A stretch of DNA of 9,739 bases from NCBI GenBank assembly GCA_030526765.1, contig JAUNCB010000024.1:1-9739 (forward strand), in the 5' to 3' direction. The position numbers and the translations under genes were made by a program. The stretch comes from Bacillota bacterium (lineage in GTDB: Bacteria > Bacillota > Clostridia > Lachnospirales > Anaerotignaceae). The notes beneath the pieces are model-generated. The model was not told the origin of the DNA. It saw only the letters and a program-made list of their open reading frames with translations, and did not search any database. Position 1 is the first letter of the stretch; each line of letters opens with the position of its first letter. This document shows positions 6,809 through 9,739 of the stretch, in pieces.

Positions 6809-7406
6809 GAAAACAAGAATCGCTGTTTTCGTATCCGGCGGCGGCACAAACCTGCAGGCACTGATCGATGCGGCGAAAAGAGGGGAGATCCCCAGTGGTG
6901 AGCTGGCACTGGTGCTGGCAAGCAATGACAAAGCCTATGCGCTGACAAGAGCGGCGGAAAATAATATCCCTTCCGTTGTTGTGAAAAGAAAGGATTATGC
7001 AGATCAGATCGCTTATGAAGAAGCGGTGAAGGCGGTGCTTGCGGAAAATGGCATTGATATGATCGTGCTGGCAGGCTTTATGACCATTCTCAGTGAAAAT
7101 TTCACTTCTGCATATCCCAAGCGCATTGTAAATGTGCATCCTTCTCTGATTCCTTCCTTCTGTGGGGCGGGTTTCTATGGCCTGCATGTCCATGAAGCGG
7201 CTCTGGAATACGGGGTGAAGGTGACAGGTGCAACGGTGCATTATGTGAATGAAATTCCCGACGGCGGTGAGATCATTCTGCAGAAGGCGGTTGAAATTCT
7301 GGAAGGGGACACTGCGGAAGTGCTGCAGAAAAGAGTCATGGAACATGCGGAATGGATCCTGCTTCCAAAAGCAGTGGAACTAGTAGCGAAAAAACTTCAG
7401 GCTTAA
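6801..7406 (+). CDS. purN: Phosphoribosylglycinamide formyltransferase (10-formyl-THF dependent)
   Basis: 201 residues from the TTG start, typical for PurN. It transfers a formyl group from 10-formyltetrahydrofolate to GAR, giving FGAR. It has the formyl-transferase fold: [13 protein letters not shown] (11-23) for GAR phosphate binding, [10 protein letters not shown] with catalytic Asn111 and His113, and [11 protein letters not shown] with catalytic Asp154. These match N106, H108 and D144 of the E. coli enzyme. The loop [14 protein letters not shown] replaces the shorter PGAHG-type loop and is typical of the clostridial branch. It overlaps purM by 8 nt and precedes purO by 29 nt. Like the AICAR transformylase downstream it depends on formyl-folate, the cofactor whose shortage raises ZTP. 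Confidence 0.94.
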   Translation: MNKKTRIAVFVSGGGTNLQALIDAAKRGEIPSGELALVLASNDKAYALTRAAENNIPSVVVKRKDYADQIAYEEAVKAVLAENGIDMIVLAGFMTILSENFTSAYPKRIVNVHPSLIPSFCGAGFYGLHVHEAALEYGVKVTGATVHYVNEIPDGGEIILQKAVEILEGDTAEVLQKRVMEHAEWILLPKAVELVAKKLQA

Positions 7407-7435
7407 TTTTCTTACATATAGAAAGGATGTAAAGA

Positions 7436-8155
7436 ATGAACGTATATCATAAAGATACAATGAAAGATCTGGTAAAAGATAACCCTTATGTTGGCCGTGG
7501 TATCGTGATCGGTAAAACAGAAGACGGCACAAAAGCAGCATTTGCTTATTTCATCATGGGCAGAAGCGACAACAGCCGTAACCGTATCTTCAGAGAAGAG
7601 GGCGAAGATGTGATGATCTACCCCTTCGATGAATCCAAAGTGGAAGATCCCTCTCTGATCATCTATGCACCCGTTCGTAAGCTGGACGGCAAGCTGATCG
7701 TAACAAACGGCGACCAGACAGATACCATCAGAGATTTCGTTCTGGAAGGCAAATCCTTTGAAGATGCGCTGGAAACAAGAGAATTCGAGCCCGATGGCCC
7801 TAACTGGACACCCAGAATCAGCGGTATGCTGACATTTGCCGAGGATGATTTCACATACAAAATGTCTATTCTGAAATCTGCAGATGCAGAAGGTACAGCA
7901 TGCAACAGATTCACATATTCCTATAAAGCACTGGCAGGTGTTGGTCATTTCATCCATACATACATGGGTGACGGTAACCCTCTGCCCACATTCTGCGGTG
8001 AACCCGAAAGAACAATCGTTCCCAACGATATTGATGCATGGCTGAAAGAAATCTGGGAAAACCTGAACGAACAGAATAAGATTTCCATCTATGTTCGTTT
8101 CGTTGACCTGAAAACAGGCGCAGTAGAAAACAGAATGATCAATAAAAACGCTTAA
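7436..8155 (+). CDS. purO: IMP cyclohydrolase, archaeal PurO type
   Basis: 239 residues. It matches the IMP_cyclohyd family (PurO), first defined in methanogenic archaea at about 200 residues, which closes FAICAR to IMP. Recognisable conserved stretches are GRGIVIGKTEDG (20-31), YFIMGRSDNSRNRIF (38-52), NGDQTDTI (91-98), EPDGPNWTPRISG (118-130) and GVGHFIHTYMGDGNPLPTF (168-186). It is unrelated to the MGS-like cyclohydrolase domain found at the N-terminus of normal bacterial PurH. The neighbouring AICAR transformylase lacks that domain, so this gene supplies the missing last step. The start ATG has AAAGGA eight bases upstream. The family call is from motifs and context; I could not run an alignment. 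Confidence 0.9.
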   Translation: MNVYHKDTMKDLVKDNPYVGRGIVIGKTEDGTKAAFAYFIMGRSDNSRNRIFREEGEDVMIYPFDESKVEDPSLIIYAPVRKLDGKLIVTNGDQTDTIRDFVLEGKSFEDALETREFEPDGPNWTPRISGMLTFAEDDFTYKMSILKSADAEGTACNRFTYSYKALAGVGHFIHTYMGDGNPLPTFCGEPERTIVPNDIDAWLKEIWENLNEQNKISIYVRFVDLKTGAVENRMINKNA

Positions 8156-8174
8156 GAGAGAGGGGATACTGAAA

Positions 8175-9359
8175 ATGAAAGAGTTCGAACTGAAGTATGG
8201 TTGTAACCCCAACCAGAAACCCGCAAAAATCTATATGAACGGCGGCAAGGAACTGCCCATCGAGATCCTGTCCGGCAGACCCGGCTACATCAACTTTCTG
8301 GATGCCTTCAACAGCTGGCAGCTGGTAAAGGAGATCAAGGAAGCTCTGGGTATGCCTGCGGCAACATCCTTCAAGCATGTTTCTCCCACATCCGCAGCAG
8401 TAGGCACACCTATGAGCGATGATCTGAAAAAGGCATGCTTCGTGGATGATATCGAAGGTCTGGATGAATCCCCTCTGGCACTGGCTTATGCAAGAGCAAG
8501 AGGTACAGACAGAATGTCCTCCTTTGGTGACTGGATCGCACTGAGCGATGTTTGTGATGCAACCACAGCAAAACTGATCAAAAGAGAAGTTTCCGACGGT
8601 ATCATTGCTCCCGGCTACACAGATGAAGCACTGGAAATCCTGAAATCCAAGAGAAACGGCAACTACAATATCGTAAAAATCGATCCTGATTATGTTCCCG
8701 AAGTGCAGGAAGTAAAACAGGTATTCGGTATCACATTCGAACAGGGCAGAAACAACTTTGAAATCAACAAAGCCCTGCTGGAAAACATCGTAACAGAAAA
8801 CAAAGAACTGCCCGAAGAAGCAAAACGCGACCTGATCATTGCACTGATCACTCTGAAATATACACAGTCCAACTCTGTATGCTTCGCAAAAGACGGTCAG
8901 GCAATCGGTGTTGGTGCGGGTCAGCAGTCCAGAATCCACTGCACAAGACTGGCTGGTAACAAAGCAGATATCTGGCACCTGAGACAGCACCAGAAGGTTC
9001 TGAACCTGCCTTTCCTGCCTACTGTAGGCAGACCCGATAGAGATAACACCATCGATGTATATATCTCCGACGATTACGAAGATGTACTGGCAGAAGGTAC
9101 ATGGCAGACACTGTTCTCCGAAAAACCCGAACCTCTGACAAGAGAAGAAAAGAAAGCATACCTGGCAACTATGACAGGTGTTGCTCTGGGCTCCGATGCA
9201 TTCTTCCCCTTCGGTGATAACATCGAAAGAGCAGCGAAGAGCGGTGTTTCCTACATCGCAGAACCCGGCGGCTCCATCCGTGATGACAATGTTATCGCTA
9301 CCTGTAACAAACACGGCATGACAATGGCATTCACAGGCATGAGACTGTTCCACCACTAA
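8175..9359 (+). CDS. purH: AICAR transformylase, stand-alone (PurH C-terminal domain only)
   Basis: 394 residues against about 510-530 for bifunctional PurH. It formylates AICAR (ZMP) with 10-formyl-THF to FAICAR. The transformylase core is intact: the catalytic Lys-His pair in SFKHVSPTSAAVG (K67, H68), QSNSVCFAKDGQAIGVGAGQ (231-250, folate and nucleotide region), FFPFGDNIERAAKSGV (343-358) and the end TGMRLFHH, equivalent to the RLFHH-type terminus of PurH. The N-terminal MGS-like IMP cyclohydrolase domain is absent; the start at 8175 has AGGGG nine bases upstream, and the spacer from purO is only 19 nt, so no domain has been missed. Its substrate ZMP is the ligand of the riboswitch at the head of this operon. 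Confidence 0.93.
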   Translation: MKEFELKYGCNPNQKPAKIYMNGGKELPIEILSGRPGYINFLDAFNSWQLVKEIKEALGMPAATSFKHVSPTSAAVGTPMSDDLKKACFVDDIEGLDESPLALAYARARGTDRMSSFGDWIALSDVCDATTAKLIKREVSDGIIAPGYTDEALEILKSKRNGNYNIVKIDPDYVPEVQEVKQVFGITFEQGRNNFEINKALLENIVTENKELPEEAKRDLIIALITLKYTQSNSVCFAKDGQAIGVGAGQQSRIHCTRLAGNKADIWHLRQHQKVLNLPFLPTVGRPDRDNTIDVYISDDYEDVLAEGTWQTLFSEKPEPLTREEKKAYLATMTGVALGSDAFFPFGDNIERAAKSGVSYIAEPGGSIRDDNVIATCNKHGMTMAFTGMRLFHH

Positions 9360-9370
9360 TAGCATTTCCG

Positions 9371-9388
9371 AAGGGAGATTAATGACTG
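9371..9388 (+). promoter_or_regulatory. purD ribosome binding site and probable CTG start
   Basis: AAGGGAG (9371-9377) lies 8 nt before CTG (9386-9388), the codon that aligns with the usual initiator Met of PurD. An in-frame TGA at 9383-9385 rules out any upstream start. The first in-frame ATG (9395-9397) is 17 nt from the site. An ATG at 9382 is out of frame. Confidence 0.65.
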
Positions 9389-9739
9389 AAGGTTATGGTA
9401 GTTGGTGGTGGCGGCAGAGAGCACGCTATCATCAAGAAAATCAAAGAAAATCCCGAAGTAACAGCACTGTATGCACTGCCCGGCAACGGCGGTATCGCAA
9501 AGGATGCGACCTGTGTGGATATCGGTGCAAAGGATATCGAAGGCGTGGTGGCATTTGCAAAAGAAAATGCCATCGACTTTGCAGTGGTAGCACCCGATGA
9601 TCCTCTGGTTCTGGGGATGGTTGATGCACTGAATGAAATCGGCATCCCTTGCTTCGGTCCCGATAAAAAAGCAGCGATCCTGGAAGGCAGCAAGGTTTTT
9701 TCCAAGGATCTGATGAAAAAATACGGTATTCCCACAGCG
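9386..9739 (+). CDS. purD: Phosphoribosylamine-glycine ligase, N-terminal part (cut by the window end)
   Basis: The first 118 codons are present; the full enzyme is about 420 residues. It joins phosphoribosylamine and glycine with ATP to give GAR, the substrate of PurN. The visible part is the GARS N domain, with VVGGGGREHAIIKKIK near the start (glycine-rich loop plus REHA), ALPGNGGIA, and FGPDKKAAILEGSKVFSK leading to YGIPTA, the entry to the ATP-grasp domain. The start is most likely CTG at 9386, since L-K-V-M-V-V-G-G-G-G lines up with the usual M-K-V-L-V-V start. It lies 26 nt after the AICAR transformylase gene and is the last gene seen in the purine operon. Confidence 0.93.
   Translation, partial: MKVMVVGGGGREHAIIKKIKENPEVTALYALPGNGGIAKDATCVDIGAKDIEGVVAFAKENAIDFAVVAPDDPLVLGMVDALNEIGIPCFGPDKKAAILEGSKVFSKDLMKKYGIPTA

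Noticed and set aside
5753..6931. A 392-codon minus-strand open frame across purM and the start of purN
   Set aside because: Codon-aligned antisense shadow of purM, with Cys-rich low-sense composition and no promoter or ribosome binding site.
8139..9365. A 408-codon minus-strand open frame across the AICAR transformylase gene
   Set aside because: Codon-aligned antisense shadow; the plus-strand protein has clear AICAR transformylase motifs throughout. The same holds for 7412-8212 over purO and for 3723-4628 (plus) over pyrC.
9382..9600. A 72-codon plus-strand open frame starting at ATG 9382
   Set aside because: Out of frame with the clear PurD sequence that covers the same bases; the product (Trp-, Arg- and Ser-rich) has no family resemblance. 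Kept only as a possible decoy start.

Overview
The window looks like chromosomal DNA of a Gram-positive anaerobe of the class Clostridia, probably Lachnospirales-like; genus not assigned. The grounds are strong AGGAGG-type ribosome binding sites, a ZTP (pfl) riboswitch, the typical clostridial forms of PurN, PurE and PurM, and a split PurH. It holds two divergent nucleotide-synthesis operons and no phage, IS, CRISPR or RNA-gene signature.

Left half, minus strand (pyrimidines): pyrC (4775-3513), then carB (3462-286), a roughly 220-nt hairpin-dense non-coding element (66-286), and the first 17 codons of a probable pyrK (52-1, cut by the window edge). No carA lies beside carB.

Centre (4776-5141, 366 nt without a gene): this stretch is fully used for regulation. 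Two outward-facing promoters lie with 53 bp between their -35 boxes. Both have a perfect TTGACA, a 17-bp spacer and an extended -10, and both share the blocks ATTGACAC-N10-TTGTGATA. The purine side continues into a ZTP riboswitch (4965-5061) whose 3' end overlaps an intrinsic terminator (5056-5099), then the purE ribosome binding site.

Right half, plus strand (purines): purE, purM, purN, purO (archaeal-type IMP cyclohydrolase), a stand-alone AICAR transformylase (the C-terminal half of normal PurH), and the first 118 codons of purD. They encode GAR formation (purD), GAR formylation (purN), AIR ring closure (purM), the CAIR step (purE) and the last two steps to IMP. purF, purL, purC, purB and purK are not in the window. 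The riboswitch senses ZMP/ZTP. ZMP is the substrate of the operon's own AICAR transformylase, so the leader reports a shortage of 10-formyl-tetrahydrofolate or of purine flux and lets the operon be read through.

Three of the eight starts appear to be non-ATG: TTG for pyrC, TTG for purN and CTG for purD. Most of the window is conventional metabolism. The points most worth checking are the hairpin element behind carB, the matched promoters, the CTG start of purD and the split PurH.
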